A stretch of DNA of 64,000 nucleotides, taken from Erythrobacter sp. (GTDB lineage Bacteria > Pseudomonadota > Alphaproteobacteria > Sphingomonadales > Sphingomonadaceae). The stretch is taken from the NCBI RefSeq assembly GCF_030066995.1, contig NZ_JASJAP010000004.1, positions 124,001 through 188,000 of the forward strand, read 5' to 3'. The translations under genes and the position numbers were made by a program. Below the pieces are notes generated by a model. The model was not told where the DNA came from, did no database searches, and saw nothing but the letters and a program-made list of their open reading frames with translations. Shown in pieces: positions 9,168-18,050 of this stretch (position 1 is its first letter; the number at the start of each line of letters is the position of its first letter).

Positions 9168-9231
9168 TTTTCCCTTCACTGTCGGTGCCAAGCCGCGTTG
9201 TTGTTTCGAACCAGATCCCGGATCAGCGGCG

Positions 9232-10170
9232 TTAGTCTTCGCCCTGCGGGGCGGGCGGGGCTCTGTTCGTGTCGACAACGCGAAAACCGATATGATCGGT
9301 GCCAAGGTCACGCTCTTGGAACTGACGCGCGGTGGGACGATAGCGGGCGCAGTAATTGCGCGCGCACAAGAAAGAGCCGCCCTTGATCACGTTCTCGGGC
9401 TGGCCGGGCATCGCCTCGCTGACGGTCCATTCCCAGACATTGCCGATCATGTCGTGAAGCCCGAAGGCGTTCGCGGCAAAGCACCCAACGGGTGCGCGAG
9501 AGGTGAAGCCGTCTTCGCCCAGATCCTTTGCCGGAAACACACCCTGGTAATAGTTGGCTTGCGCTTTTCCCGCCGCGTCCCTGGGCTCGGGCGCAACCTG
9601 CGATCCGGCGTGCGCGCGGGCGCGCGCGGCGTATTCCCATTGCGCTTCGGTGGGCAGGCTTTTGCCCGCCCATTCGGCGTAAGCGAGCGCGTCGTCAAAG
9701 GTCACCTGGACAACCGGATCGGTGCCTCGTCCCTCGATGGTGCTTCCCGGTCCCTCGGGCGCCCTCCACCAGGCGCCCGGGACCCAGACCCACCAGGACG
9801 GGTTCTCGTGTGTCGGTACGCGGAACACCGCCGAACCCGGCAGCCGCATTTCCGGCGGAGCGCCGGAGATGGCCGGCGGGTCACGCTCGGCTTGCGTCCG
9901 GTAGCCGGTCGCGGCAACAAATTCGGCAAACTGCGCGTTGGTGACTTCGGTCTGCGATATCCAGAAGCCTTCCACGGCGACCTGGCGCGGCGGTCCCTCT
10001 TCGCGGTAGAACGGTGCCTCGCCCATCGTGAAGGTTCCTCCTTCGATCCAGACCATCTTCGGATCGGACAGCCCGCGGCAAGCGCCCGCAGCATCCGCTT
10101 GCGCTTCAGGAGGCGGCGCGGGTTGCGAACAGGCCGCCAGCGCGAATGAGAGACCGATTGCAGAGCGCAT
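9232..10170 (-). CDS. Formylglycine-generating enzyme family lipoprotein with both catalytic cysteines
   Basis: The 312-residue protein opens with a short lipoprotein signal (MRSAIGLSFALAAC, Cys14) and then a full FGE-sulfatase domain: VWIEGGTFTMGE, WISQTEVTNAQFAEFV, VTFDDALAYAEWAGKSLPTE, AQWEYAAR, GLHDMIGNVWEW and C-terminal GGSFLCARNYCARYR. Cys269 and Cys274, five residues apart, match the two copper(I)-binding catalytic cysteines of true FGEs, which many family members lack. FGE oxidises a sulfatase cysteine to formylglycine. No sulfatase is present in the window. The frame is open to 10596, but no conserved sequence precedes 10170. It is divergent from the DUF2946-TonB receptor unit. Confidence 0.85.
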   Translation of the reverse strand: MRSAIGLSFALAACSQPAPPPEAQADAAGACRGLSDPKMVWIEGGTFTMGEAPFYREEGPPRQVAVEGFWISQTEVTNAQFAEFVAATGYRTQAERDPPAISGAPPEMRLPGSAVFRVPTHENPSWWVWVPGAWWRAPEGPGSTIEGRGTDPVVQVTFDDALAYAEWAGKSLPTEAQWEYAARARAHAGSQVAPEPRDAAGKAQANYYQGVFPAKDLGEDGFTSRAPVGCFAANAFGLHDMIGNVWEWTVSEAMPGQPENVIKGGSFLCARNYCARYRPTARQFQERDLGTDHIGFRVVDTNRAPPAPQGED

Positions 10171-10414
10171 ACCTGACCAATTCCCTCCTTCCCCAAGACC
10201 TCGGGTTTCCCAGCCAGCGCATCGGCACCCCCGCTTGATCGCGTTTCTGAAGTGAAGGGAGACTGGATGGCAAGCTGTGTTTACCATCCGCATCCGCGCG
10301 GCGCTCAGCGCCCGTCGCGCAGGCGGCGCGGAGCGCCCTGGCATCAAGGCCGAGCGGCGCGCCTTCGGGGGTTTTTCCTTTGCGAGCGGACCGGATTGGC
10401 CTAGGCCCTTCCCG
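10171..10414. promoter_or_regulatory. Divergent intergenic region between FGE-like gene and copper-type unit
   Basis: The gap separates the FGE-like gene (leftward) from the DUF2946-like gene (rightward) and must hold both promoters. A GGAAGGAGGG stretch sits on the minus strand about 13 bases before the FGE start, a long but possible ribosome-binding spacing. No clear operator palindrome was identified by eye. Open frames across the gap are compositional. Confidence 0.4.
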
Positions 10415-10882
10415 ATGATCCACCGGGCTTCCCTGTTTGCGCGGATGTTTGCGCTTGTCGCCGTCTTTTCGGCGGTCGTGCAATGGTCGGTACCGCATGG
10501 GTGGATGATTGCAGCGGACGCGGACGGCGACTTCGTTTTCGCCCCCTGCCCCATTACCTCGCCAGCCCTCTTCGAACTCGCCCGGGCGACCGGCACCGCT
10601 CCGCACCATGGGCACCACGCCCATCACGCGCATCACGCGCATCACGCGCATGATGACGCAATGGATCATTCCGACGAGGACGCAGCGCCCGGCGTGGCAG
10701 AGGCGCTGTGCGATCAGGCGGCGATTGGCTCCCCTGCGGTCCCCCCGACCGCGCTGGAGGTTTCAGACGCGCCCCTCCTCCTCGCCGACACGGCTGACTT
10801 CGCGGCCTTCGAAGTCGCACCGGGACATGGCCTTGCGGCGCCGCCGCCGCCATCGACCGGACCTCCGCTCCTGAACGGCTGA
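10415..10882 (+). CDS. DUF2946-like His-rich small protein (candidate copper-sensing upstream ORF)
   Basis: The 155-residue protein has an N-terminal hydrophobic segment (residues 7-24) followed by VPHGWM and an acidic ADADGDF stretch, as in DUF2946 proteins of sphingomonads. Cys45 and Cys99 flank a strongly His-rich block (residues 64-79) and an MDHSDEDA acidic part. It lies directly upstream of a TonB-dependent receptor and a PepSY protein, the same order as the Bordetella cruR-bfrG-PepSY operon, where the DUF2946 ORF controls receptor expression in response to copper. The frame is open from 10277; the ATG at 10415 was chosen because the membrane helix follows directly. The family call is moderate; the copper role is inferred. 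Confidence 0.6.
   Translation: MIHRASLFARMFALVAVFSAVVQWSVPHGWMIAADADGDFVFAPCPITSPALFELARATGTAPHHGHHAHHAHHAHHAHDDAMDHSDEDAAPGVAEALCDQAAIGSPAVPPTALEVSDAPLLLADTADFAAFEVAPGHGLAAPPPPSTGPPLLNG
10604..10651 (+). repeat. Short tandem repeat encoding a His-His-Ala run
   Basis: A 9-base unit close to CGCATCACG is repeated in tandem within the DUF2946-like gene and encodes consecutive His-His-Ala triplets (residues 64-79). Length variation by whole units would keep the frame. The histidines are a plausible metal-binding segment. Confidence 0.85.
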
Positions 10883-10966
10883 ACACACGCAGATCTCGCT
10901 CTGGGCCACGATAGCGCCCGGGCGAACTCTCATACTGCCCTGGCTCTGGCCGGGCCTCGCAAGCTG

Positions 10967-10991
10967 CGGTGTGGCCACGTGCACCACACCG
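10967..10991 (+). promoter_or_regulatory. Hairpin in the leader between the DUF2946-like ORF and the TonB receptor
   Basis: An 8-bp perfect stem, CGGTGTGG (10967-10974) with CCACACCG (10984-10991), encloses a 9-base loop and lies 26 bases before the receptor ATG. There is no U-run, so it is not a standard intrinsic terminator. Its position between a candidate sensor ORF and the receptor makes a role in translation or Rho-dependent control possible, but this is inference. Confidence 0.4.
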
Positions 10992-11016
10992 GGCCGCGTT
11001 TCAGGAACTCAGATTC

Positions 11017-13149
11017 ATGCCCATTCGTACATTTGCCCGGCCACTGGCTGCGGCGTCCTGCCTTGTCCTTCCGGCCACCGCGCTCCACGCGCAGGGTATT
11101 GGCCAAAGGCAAGATGAAATCATTGTCAGCGCCAGCCTCGATGGCTCGCCCACGTCCAAATCGGTCGAGGAAGCGCGCGCCGAGCTTGAGCGCATTCCAG
11201 GCGCCATCGGGGTGGTCGAAGACGAAGGCTTTGCCGATATCTTCGCGCTCAGCATCGGCGACACTCTCGAGCTTACGCCGGGAGTCTTTGCGGATACGAG
11301 CGCGCTGCGCGAGAGCCGGATTTCGGTTCGTGGATCGGGCCTCAACTCCAGTTTCGAGCGGCGCGGCCTGACGGTCCTTCGCGACGGAGTGCCGATCAGC
11401 CGGGCGGCGGGTTCCACGGAATTTCAGGAAATCGATCCGCTCTCGTTCCGCTATCTGGAAGTGTTCAAGGGCGCGAACGGGCTCGAATACGGCGCTGCAT
11501 CGCTCGGCGGAGCGATCAACGTTGTCAGCCCCACGGGTCGCACCGCGCGATCGCCGATCACGCTGCGGGCGGAAGGCGGAAGCTTCAGCACCTTTCGAGC
11601 CAACGCCGCAATTGGCGGCAAGAGCGAGGACACCGATTACTGGGTCGGCGTGACAGGACTCACCACGGACGGTTTTCGAGAGCAAAGCGACGTGCGCAGT
11701 CTCTACGGTCACGGCAATCTGGGCTGGCAGGTGGCCGACAATGTCGAGACCCGCTTTTATGTCACCGCGCTCCGCGACAATTTCGAGCTCGCCGGGTCGC
11801 TTTCGCTCGAGGACGCGCTGGAAAATCCGCAAGCGGCCGCGCGTCCCGTGACAATTGGTCCATTCTTTCCGGGCGGTCCGGTTACCGTGCTTGATCCGGG
11901 CCCGGTCGCCGACGACTGGGACCGCAATCTGGATGTCCTGCGCTTTTCCAACCTCACCGCCGTCGATCTTGGAGGCGGCACCGATCTGGAGGTCGGTCTG
12001 TGGTATTCGCGGCGCGAGCTCGACCACGCGATCACGCGTTTCGCCGGCATCATCGTCCAGGGCGAAGACGAAGTCGGCGCCTCTGTCAGGTTGACGGGCG
12101 AGATCGCGTTCCTCGCCCCGCAAAGCCGCTGGCAGGTAGGCGGGATGTATGCCTTCGGCAGCAACGATGCGGAAGTGTTCGAGAACCAGTCGGGCGATCG
12201 CGGCGATCTTACCTCAAAGTCGGACCAGGATTCCTCGCTGTTGATGAGCTACGCTCAGCTCGACCTTGGGCTCACGGACGCACTTACCCTCGTCACCGGC
12301 GCGCAATACGCCCGCGCCACTCGCGATGTGGAGGCGGTGCTGAACACGGTTTCCGGGCGCGGTGAATACGACCAGTTCAATCCAAGGGTTGGCCTGTTGT
12401 TGGACGCCTCGCAAAGCGTACAGCTTTTTGGGAACATCAACCGGACTTTCGAGCCGCCAAGCCTGACCGATCTGACGGCCGGCGGAGCGTTTCCGTTTTC
12501 ACCGCTCGAAGAACAGCGCGGGACCGTCTTCGAAGTCGGTACGCGAGGCCAATCGGGCGTATTTTCGTGGGACATCGCCGTCTACCGCGCTGAAATCGAG
12601 AACGAGTTCCTCGACTTTGCCGTGGAAGGAGGCGCCGGATTCATCACGGTGACGGACAACGGCGACCGTACGATCCACCAAGGCATCGAGGCCGGGATCG
12701 ATGTTCGACCCGCGAAGGACGTTCTGGAAGCGCGCGGCCAGTCACTTCGTCTCTCGGCGGCCTACACGCTCAACGATTTCCGGTTCGACGACGATCCGAT
12801 TTACGGCGACAACGATCTGGCCGGCGTGCCGCGCCATCTCCTGATCGCGGAGGCGCGCTTCGACAAGATCGAGGATTGGTACATTTCAACCACCTTGCGG
12901 TTCGTCCCGGATGGACCCTGGGCGGACTACGCCAACACCGAAAGGGCGCCGGGCTACGAGACCGTACAGATCACCGCCGGGGTCACGGTCTTCGAGCGGT
13001 TCCAGCTGTTCGGCTCGATCGAGAACCTGTTCGACACTGTGTTCATCTCGAACCTCAACACGGTCGCGGACCAGTCGATCAGCAACGCAGCGATTTACAC
13101 ACCCGGCCAGGGACGCGCCTTTTTCGGCGGTGTTCGCGCCCGGTTCTGA
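11017..13149 (+). CDS. TonB-dependent receptor, probably for copper or a metal complex
   Basis: The 710-residue protein has a signal peptide ending TALHAQ, a TonB-box-like DEIIVSA, a plug domain with RISVRGSGLNSSFERRG and LEVFKGANGLEYGAASLGGAINVVSP, and a C-terminal 22-strand barrel ending in aromatic Phe (GGVRARF). It imports a substrate across the outer membrane using TonB energy. The ATG at 11017 follows an AGGAA sequence; the upstream in-frame extension lacks signal-peptide character. The flanking DUF2946-like and PepSY genes suggest copper (as for Bordetella BfrG) or an iron chelate. Confidence 0.88.
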   Translation: MPIRTFARPLAAASCLVLPATALHAQGIGQRQDEIIVSASLDGSPTSKSVEEARAELERIPGAIGVVEDEGFADIFALSIGDTLELTPGVFADTSALRESRISVRGSGLNSSFERRGLTVLRDGVPISRAAGSTEFQEIDPLSFRYLEVFKGANGLEYGAASLGGAINVVSPTGRTARSPITLRAEGGSFSTFRANAAIGGKSEDTDYWVGVTGLTTDGFREQSDVRSLYGHGNLGWQVADNVETRFYVTALRDNFELAGSLSLEDALENPQAAARPVTIGPFFPGGPVTVLDPGPVADDWDRNLDVLRFSNLTAVDLGGGTDLEVGLWYSRRELDHAITRFAGIIVQGEDEVGASVRLTGEIAFLAPQSRWQVGGMYAFGSNDAEVFENQSGDRGDLTSKSDQDSSLLMSYAQLDLGLTDALTLVTGAQYARATRDVEAVLNTVSGRGEYDQFNPRVGLLLDASQSVQLFGNINRTFEPPSLTDLTAGGAFPFSPLEEQRGTVFEVGTRGQSGVFSWDIAVYRAEIENEFLDFAVEGGAGFITVTDNGDRTIHQGIEAGIDVRPAKDVLEARGQSLRLSAAYTLNDFRFDDDPIYGDNDLAGVPRHLLIAEARFDKIEDWYISTTLRFVPDGPWADYANTERAPGYETVQITAGVTVFERFQLFGSIENLFDTVFISNLNTVADQSISNAAIYTPGQGRAFFGGVRARF

Positions 13150-13164
13150 GGCAGGAGTTAAGCG

Positions 13165-14820
13165 ATGTCGATGAAGAACAAGACCGCCCGTTGGTCCAAT
13201 TCCAAGCACCGCTGGCTGGCGCTGGTGGGTGGGATCAGCCTGCTTGTATGGGGTCTTTCGGGCCTTATGCATATCGCAATGGTCCTGTTTGGACCGCAGC
13301 AGGCGCAATTCATGCCGCCCACGGCCCAGATCGAGCTTTCGGGAGCAAAGCCGATCGCCGACACACTCTCCGAGACCGGCGTTCTTGCAACCTCGGCGGT
13401 CAAGACCGTCGCGGCACCCGGCGGCGACGCTTTGTGGCAAGTGACCGAAGAGCCAATGGCCGCGCGTCGCTATTTCAAACCCTCGGACGGCACCGAAATC
13501 ACCGATGGAGATCGCGCGCAGGCCGAGTTCCTGGCGCGCCATTTCCTCGACACCGACCGTGCAATCGTATCGGCGACGTTGCAGACCGATTTCGACGCCA
13601 GTTACCCCTGGGTCAATCGGCTGCTGCCCGTCTGGAAACTTGAGTTCGAAGGAGAGGACAGGCTGACAGCCTATGTCCACACCGAAACCTCGGCGCTCGC
13701 CGCGGTGAACAACGGCACGAAGGAAACGCTGCAATCGCTGTTCCGCGCTCTGCACACCTGGGAGTGGGTGCCACCCGGTATGGAATGGCTGCGCGTGCTG
13801 GTGATCACGCTGATGGTCGGCAGCCTCTTCGCGCTCGCGGCGACGGGGGTGATGATGCTCGTCACCGTGCGCCGCAGGAAACGCGCGCCAGGCGCGAAAG
13901 GATGGCACCGCGCGATGAGTTACATTCTTGCGCTGCCGTTGATCATGTTCTCGGCAAGCGGTGTCTACCACCTCGTGCAATCCGCGCTGGTCCCTCCGGA
14001 CAGTCAATTGCGCATGGGCGAACCGGTCGATCTCGCCAGCGGCGCGTGGCCGGTCGAACAGGACTGGGCCGCGATCAGCGCGGGGCGCGACATAGCCGCT
14101 GTTTCGCTGGTCGAGGGCGATGGTGGCCGGGCGCTCTACCGGGTGGGGCTGGCCCCGCCTCGGGGCGCGATGGGCGGCGGGGCGCACGACCACAGCGCGA
14201 GCAAGAAAGCCGAGCACGAGGGTCAAGAACACGATCACGTCGCGAGCAACGCCGCATCACCGGCGCCAGGCGACACGCCGCAAACCGACGCCGAGATCCG
14301 CGAGGCCCGTTTCGCCGGGATCGAGCCGAAGGGCCCGGCCATCTATCTCGACGCGCAGACCGGTGAGGTGATCGAAGACGGCGACCGTGACATCGCGCTG
14401 GCAATAGCCCGCCGGTTCACCGAAGCGCCCGACGAGGCGGTCACAGGCATGGAACTCATAACGCGCTTCAGCCACGAATACGACTTTCGCAACAAGCGCC
14501 TCCCGGTCTGGCGGGTCGACTATGCCGAACCGATCAAGGCGAGCGTGTTTGTGGACACCGCCTCCGGCGTGCTCGTCGATCGCGTTGCCGATTGGGAAAA
14601 GCCCGAAAGGCTGATTTTCAGCATGATCCACAAGTGGAACTTCCTGTTCCCGATCGGACGCCTCAACCTCAATCTAGTGGTGGGTGGCTTCGTCATCGCG
14701 CTGATCGTTTTCATGGCCATTCTGGGGCTTCGGATGGACTGGAAAAACCGGCGCGTGCGCAAGCGTGCATCCGGTAAAGCCACCGGCCAAGGAGCGCCCA
14801 TGCCCGATCCGGCGGAGTGA
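13165..14820 (+). CDS. PepSY-associated transmembrane protein with His-rich insert
   Basis: The 551-residue protein has four predicted membrane helices (about residues 14-36, 208-232, 250-270 and 505-527) separating two large periplasmic PepSY-type segments, the layout of PepSY_TM proteins linked to metal or siderophore uptake, several of which are reductases. A His-rich stretch at residues 341-358 (AHDHSASK then EHEGQEHDH) is inserted before the second PepSY segment. It starts 15 bp after the receptor stop with an AGGAG site. A role in handling metal imported by the adjacent receptor is likely; copper is favoured by context. Confidence 0.85.
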   Translation: MSMKNKTARWSNSKHRWLALVGGISLLVWGLSGLMHIAMVLFGPQQAQFMPPTAQIELSGAKPIADTLSETGVLATSAVKTVAAPGGDALWQVTEEPMAARRYFKPSDGTEITDGDRAQAEFLARHFLDTDRAIVSATLQTDFDASYPWVNRLLPVWKLEFEGEDRLTAYVHTETSALAAVNNGTKETLQSLFRALHTWEWVPPGMEWLRVLVITLMVGSLFALAATGVMMLVTVRRRKRAPGAKGWHRAMSYILALPLIMFSASGVYHLVQSALVPPDSQLRMGEPVDLASGAWPVEQDWAAISAGRDIAAVSLVEGDGGRALYRVGLAPPRGAMGGGAHDHSASKKAEHEGQEHDHVASNAASPAPGDTPQTDAEIREARFAGIEPKGPAIYLDAQTGEVIEDGDRDIALAIARRFTEAPDEAVTGMELITRFSHEYDFRNKRLPVWRVDYAEPIKASVFVDTASGVLVDRVADWEKPERLIFSMIHKWNFLFPIGRLNLNLVVGGFVIALIVFMAILGLRMDWKNRRVRKRASGKATGQGAPMPDPAE

Positions 14821-14829
14821 TTGCCCCAC

Positions 14830-16230
14830 TCAATCCGAGGCAAGCTGTTTGCAGAACTCCGCAGTCCAGGCCTGCACGTTATCGTCGCGCACGGTTCCGA
14901 TCATAGCCTGATACCGCGCCTGGCGTTCTTCCAGTGGCATGTCCAGAGCGGTGGCGATCGCGCTCGCCATCGCGTCCGGGCTGTGCGGATTGACCAGCAG
15001 CGCGCCCGTGCCATCCGCTTCCAGTTGCCGGGCCGCGCCCGCAAAATCCGACAGGATCAGAACGCCAGGATCCTGAGGGTCCTGCGCGGCCACATACTCC
15101 TTGGCGACCAGGTTCATCCCGTCTCGCAAAGGGGTAACGAGCCCGATCTTGGCCGCGCGAAAGAAACCGAACAGCTCGGCGTGGCTGTACCCCCGGTTCA
15201 CATACCGGATAGGCACGATATCAACCTCTGAGCGCGCGCCATTGATCTGACCGCATTTCTGCTCGAGCAGCGCGCGGATCTGCTGATAGCTTTCAACGTC
15301 TTCGCGGCTTGGCGGCGCGATCTGGATGAAAACGAGGTCGCGGGCTCTTTCCGGATGCTCGTCAAAAAAGCGTCCGATCCCGTCAATCCTTTCCGGCAGG
15401 CCCTTGGAATAGTCGAGCCGGTCAACCCCGATCATCGCCGTGCGATGGCGGGTCGAGGCCAGCAGACGCTTCTGCGCGCGGCGCGCGTCATCGGTTTGGC
15501 CCTGCGCCTGAAAGTGATCCCAGTCTATTCCAATCGGATAGGCCCTGGCTGTGGTGGTGCGACCCTCAAAGGTTACACGTCCCGATTGCGCGTCGACCTC
15601 GGCCCCCAGCTCGTTCTCGCAATAGTGCAGAAAGCTGGAGAGCCATTCCTCGGTCTGAAAACCAATAAGGTCATAGGTCAGCATCGAATTGACCAACCGC
15701 TCGTGAAACGGGAGCGAGGTCAGCAAACGCGTCGGCGGCCAGGGAATGTGCAGAAAGAAGCCAAGGCGGTTTTTAAGCCCGCGCGCGCGCAGCCGCTCGC
15801 CCAGGGGAATGAGGTGATAATCGTGCACCCACACCAGATCCTCAGCGTCGATCAGCGGTGAAACCCCTTCGGCAAAGCGTTCGTTCACCCGCTCATAGAC
15901 TTGCCCCGTGCGCTTCTCGAATTCGGCCAGATCGATGCGGTAGTGAAACAAGGGCCACAGCGTCGAATTAGCGTATCCGTTGTAATACTCTTCGACCTCT
16001 TGCGCGCTGAGATCGATCGTCGCGGTCGTCACGCCGTCCGTGCGATCGAGATGGATGGTTTCCGAAGGGATTTCGGTCTCTTCCCCGGACCAGCCAAACC
16101 AGATGCCGCCGCGATCCTTAAGCGCTGCGTTCAGCGCTCCCGCCAGCCCTCCCTGCGCGCCGGCGGCTCCGCGCGCCTTGGGCACCGCCACGCGATTGGA
16201 AATCACGACAAGGCGCCCGTCTCCCGCCAT
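14830..16230 (-). CDS. otsA: Alpha,alpha-trehalose-phosphate synthase
   Basis: The 466-residue GT20 protein shows RLVVISNRVAVP, the GGLAGAL loop, WFGWSGEE, the HDYHL motif and RLDYSKGLPERIDG, all characteristic of OtsA. It makes trehalose-6-phosphate from UDP-glucose and glucose-6-phosphate. The ATG at 16230 overlaps the GH15 stop by one base (TGATG), showing tight translational coupling; a longer frame to 16317 would overlap GH15. It is the last gene of the otsB-GH15-otsA operon and converges on the PepSY gene with a 9 bp gap. Confidence 0.95.
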   Translation of the reverse strand: MAGDGRLVVISNRVAVPKARGAAGAQGGLAGALNAALKDRGGIWFGWSGEETEIPSETIHLDRTDGVTTATIDLSAQEVEEYYNGYANSTLWPLFHYRIDLAEFEKRTGQVYERVNERFAEGVSPLIDAEDLVWVHDYHLIPLGERLRARGLKNRLGFFLHIPWPPTRLLTSLPFHERLVNSMLTYDLIGFQTEEWLSSFLHYCENELGAEVDAQSGRVTFEGRTTTARAYPIGIDWDHFQAQGQTDDARRAQKRLLASTRHRTAMIGVDRLDYSKGLPERIDGIGRFFDEHPERARDLVFIQIAPPSREDVESYQQIRALLEQKCGQINGARSEVDIVPIRYVNRGYSHAELFGFFRAAKIGLVTPLRDGMNLVAKEYVAAQDPQDPGVLILSDFAGAARQLEADGTGALLVNPHSPDAMASAIATALDMPLEERQARYQAMIGTVRDDNVQAWTAEFCKQLASD

Positions 16231-18041
16231 CAACGCACCTCGCTCCAGGGCCGGGACAAAAGCCCCGCGCAATTGATCACTCCCACCAGCGAATAGGTCT
16301 GCGGGAAATTGCCCCACAACTCGCCCGTCTCGTAATCGAGGTCTTCGGACAACAGGCCCGATCGGGTCATGTGGCTCAGCATGCTTTCGAACAGAATGCG
16401 CGCCTCTTGGGTTCGCCCGGCGAGGTGCAAAGCTTCGATCAGCCAGAAGGTGCAGACATTGAAAGCGGTTTCGGGCGCGCCAAAGTCATCCTCGGCGGCG
16501 TAGCGCAGCATGTGCTCGCCGCGCCGCAAGTGCTCTTCCACCGCGGCAAAAGTCTGTTGGAAGCGTTCGTTATCGGGCGAAAGGAAACGCAGCTCGACCA
16601 TCTGAAGCAGGCTGGCGTCAAGATAGTCGCTTTCGAAGCTCGCCCCGTAATGGCCGCCTCCAAACGCGTTGCCACCGTTCGATTTCCACGCCTTCTCCTC
16701 GATCGTCGCCGCAATCGCGTCGGCCCGCTCGCGCCACAGCTGGGCGCGATCCGGTTTGCCGATATGCTGCGCAACATTGGCAAGCCGGTCGCACGCCGCC
16801 CAGCTCATGACCGCGGAATAGGTGTGAACCTCCTGCCGGGTGCGAAACTCCCACAGGCCCGCATCCGGCTTGTCGTGCATCGCCCAGGCCATCTTGCCCA
16901 CCTGTTCCAGGTTCTCGAAATCGCGCTCGTCCGAAGGACGCAAGAGCCGGGTGTCGAAGAACCCTTGCGCGCTGGGCAGGACAATCTGGCCATAACAATC
17001 GTGCTGGACCTGTTTATAGGCCGCGTTGCCGCGCCGCACAGGGCCCATTCCGCGATATCCCGCCAGATAGCTGGCGGTGGATTCGTCCAATTCGCTGTCG
17101 CCCATCACCGAATAGAGCGGCTGGATCTGTCCGCCGCGCGCCGTGTCCACGATGTTGCGCAGATAGGCGAGGTAGTTCTCCATCACGTCGAGCGCGCCGA
17201 GCCGGTTCAGGGCTTGCACCGTGTAATAAGAATCACGGATCCAGCAGTAACGATAGTCCCAGTTGCGCTCCGAATTCGCGGCCTCGGGGATCGACGTGGT
17301 CAACGCGGCAACGATCGCCCCCGTTTCCTCGTGCTGGCAGAGTTTGAGCGTGATCGCGCAGCGGATGACCTCCTCTTGCCATTCGAGGGGGATCGCCAGC
17401 ATCCTGACCCATTCCTGCCAGTATTTCCGGCTCTTCTGCTCCATCGCGCGCACCTCTTCGCGCAGATTTCCGAAGAAGGGTTCGTCCGGACCCAGGAAGA
17501 AATGCGTGTCGTGCTCGATCCGAAAACTGCGCTGATCGAGAACATAGCCCACCGGCGCGTCGGTCGAGAGGCGAAGCGCTTGCGGCCCGACCAGATAGCG
17601 CACGTGGTTGGTGCCGTTGGTGGTCTCGGCAAGGCTCGCTCCGTAATTTTTCGTCGGGCGCAGGATGACCTTGACACGCGGATTGCCGGAAAGCGGGCGC
17701 AGGATCCGGGCGAAGGCCACCGGGCGGTACATCCGGCCCGAGCGCTCGTAACGTGGACAGAAATCGAGCACCTGCACCGCGCTGCCGTCTTTCGCGGTCA
17801 GCGTCGTCAGCAGATGTGGCGTGTTGCGGATGTATTCCTGATGGACCTCGCACTGGCCTTCGATTTCGAACCGCCAGATCCCGGCGTCGCGCTGGCTGTT
17901 GTTAAGAAGCGCGGAGAACACCGGATCGCCATCGACGCGCGGGGTGCAGCCCCATACGAGCGCGCCGGTTTCGTCGATCAGACCCGAGACCTGGCAATTG
18001 CCGACGGGCCAGAGTTCGAGATTCGATTGCGGGTCAGACAT
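16230..18041 (-). CDS. Glycoside hydrolase family 15 protein (trehalase/glucoamylase-like)
   Basis: The 603-residue protein has an N-terminal beta-sandwich (residues about 1-220, with LELWPVGNCQVSGLID) and a C-terminal (alpha/alpha)6 barrel with NWDYRYCWIRDSYYTVQAL and, near the end, the ETGELWGNFPQTYSLVG segment that carries a conserved catalytic glutamate in GH15. Known GH15 members hydrolyse starch-type glucans or trehalose. Its place between otsB and otsA points to trehalose or a related alpha-glucoside. It starts 9 bp after the otsB stop and overlaps otsA. Confidence 0.9.
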   Translation of the reverse strand: MSDPQSNLELWPVGNCQVSGLIDETGALVWGCTPRVDGDPVFSALLNNSQRDAGIWRFEIEGQCEVHQEYIRNTPHLLTTLTAKDGSAVQVLDFCPRYERSGRMYRPVAFARILRPLSGNPRVKVILRPTKNYGASLAETTNGTNHVRYLVGPQALRLSTDAPVGYVLDQRSFRIEHDTHFFLGPDEPFFGNLREEVRAMEQKSRKYWQEWVRMLAIPLEWQEEVIRCAITLKLCQHEETGAIVAALTTSIPEAANSERNWDYRYCWIRDSYYTVQALNRLGALDVMENYLAYLRNIVDTARGGQIQPLYSVMGDSELDESTASYLAGYRGMGPVRRGNAAYKQVQHDCYGQIVLPSAQGFFDTRLLRPSDERDFENLEQVGKMAWAMHDKPDAGLWEFRTRQEVHTYSAVMSWAACDRLANVAQHIGKPDRAQLWRERADAIAATIEEKAWKSNGGNAFGGGHYGASFESDYLDASLLQMVELRFLSPDNERFQQTFAAVEEHLRRGEHMLRYAAEDDFGAPETAFNVCTFWLIEALHLAGRTQEARILFESMLSHMTRSGLLSEDLDYETGELWGNFPQTYSLVGVINCAGLLSRPWSEVR

Positions 18042-18050
18042 GAAAGGCTG

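Noticed and set aside
10604..10651. Possible CRISPR-like array
   Set aside because: The repeat unit is 9 bases with no spacers and is in frame within a gene.
12886..14238. 450-codon minus-strand frame opposite TonB receptor and PepSY
   Set aside because: Compositional shadow of two well-supported plus-strand genes.
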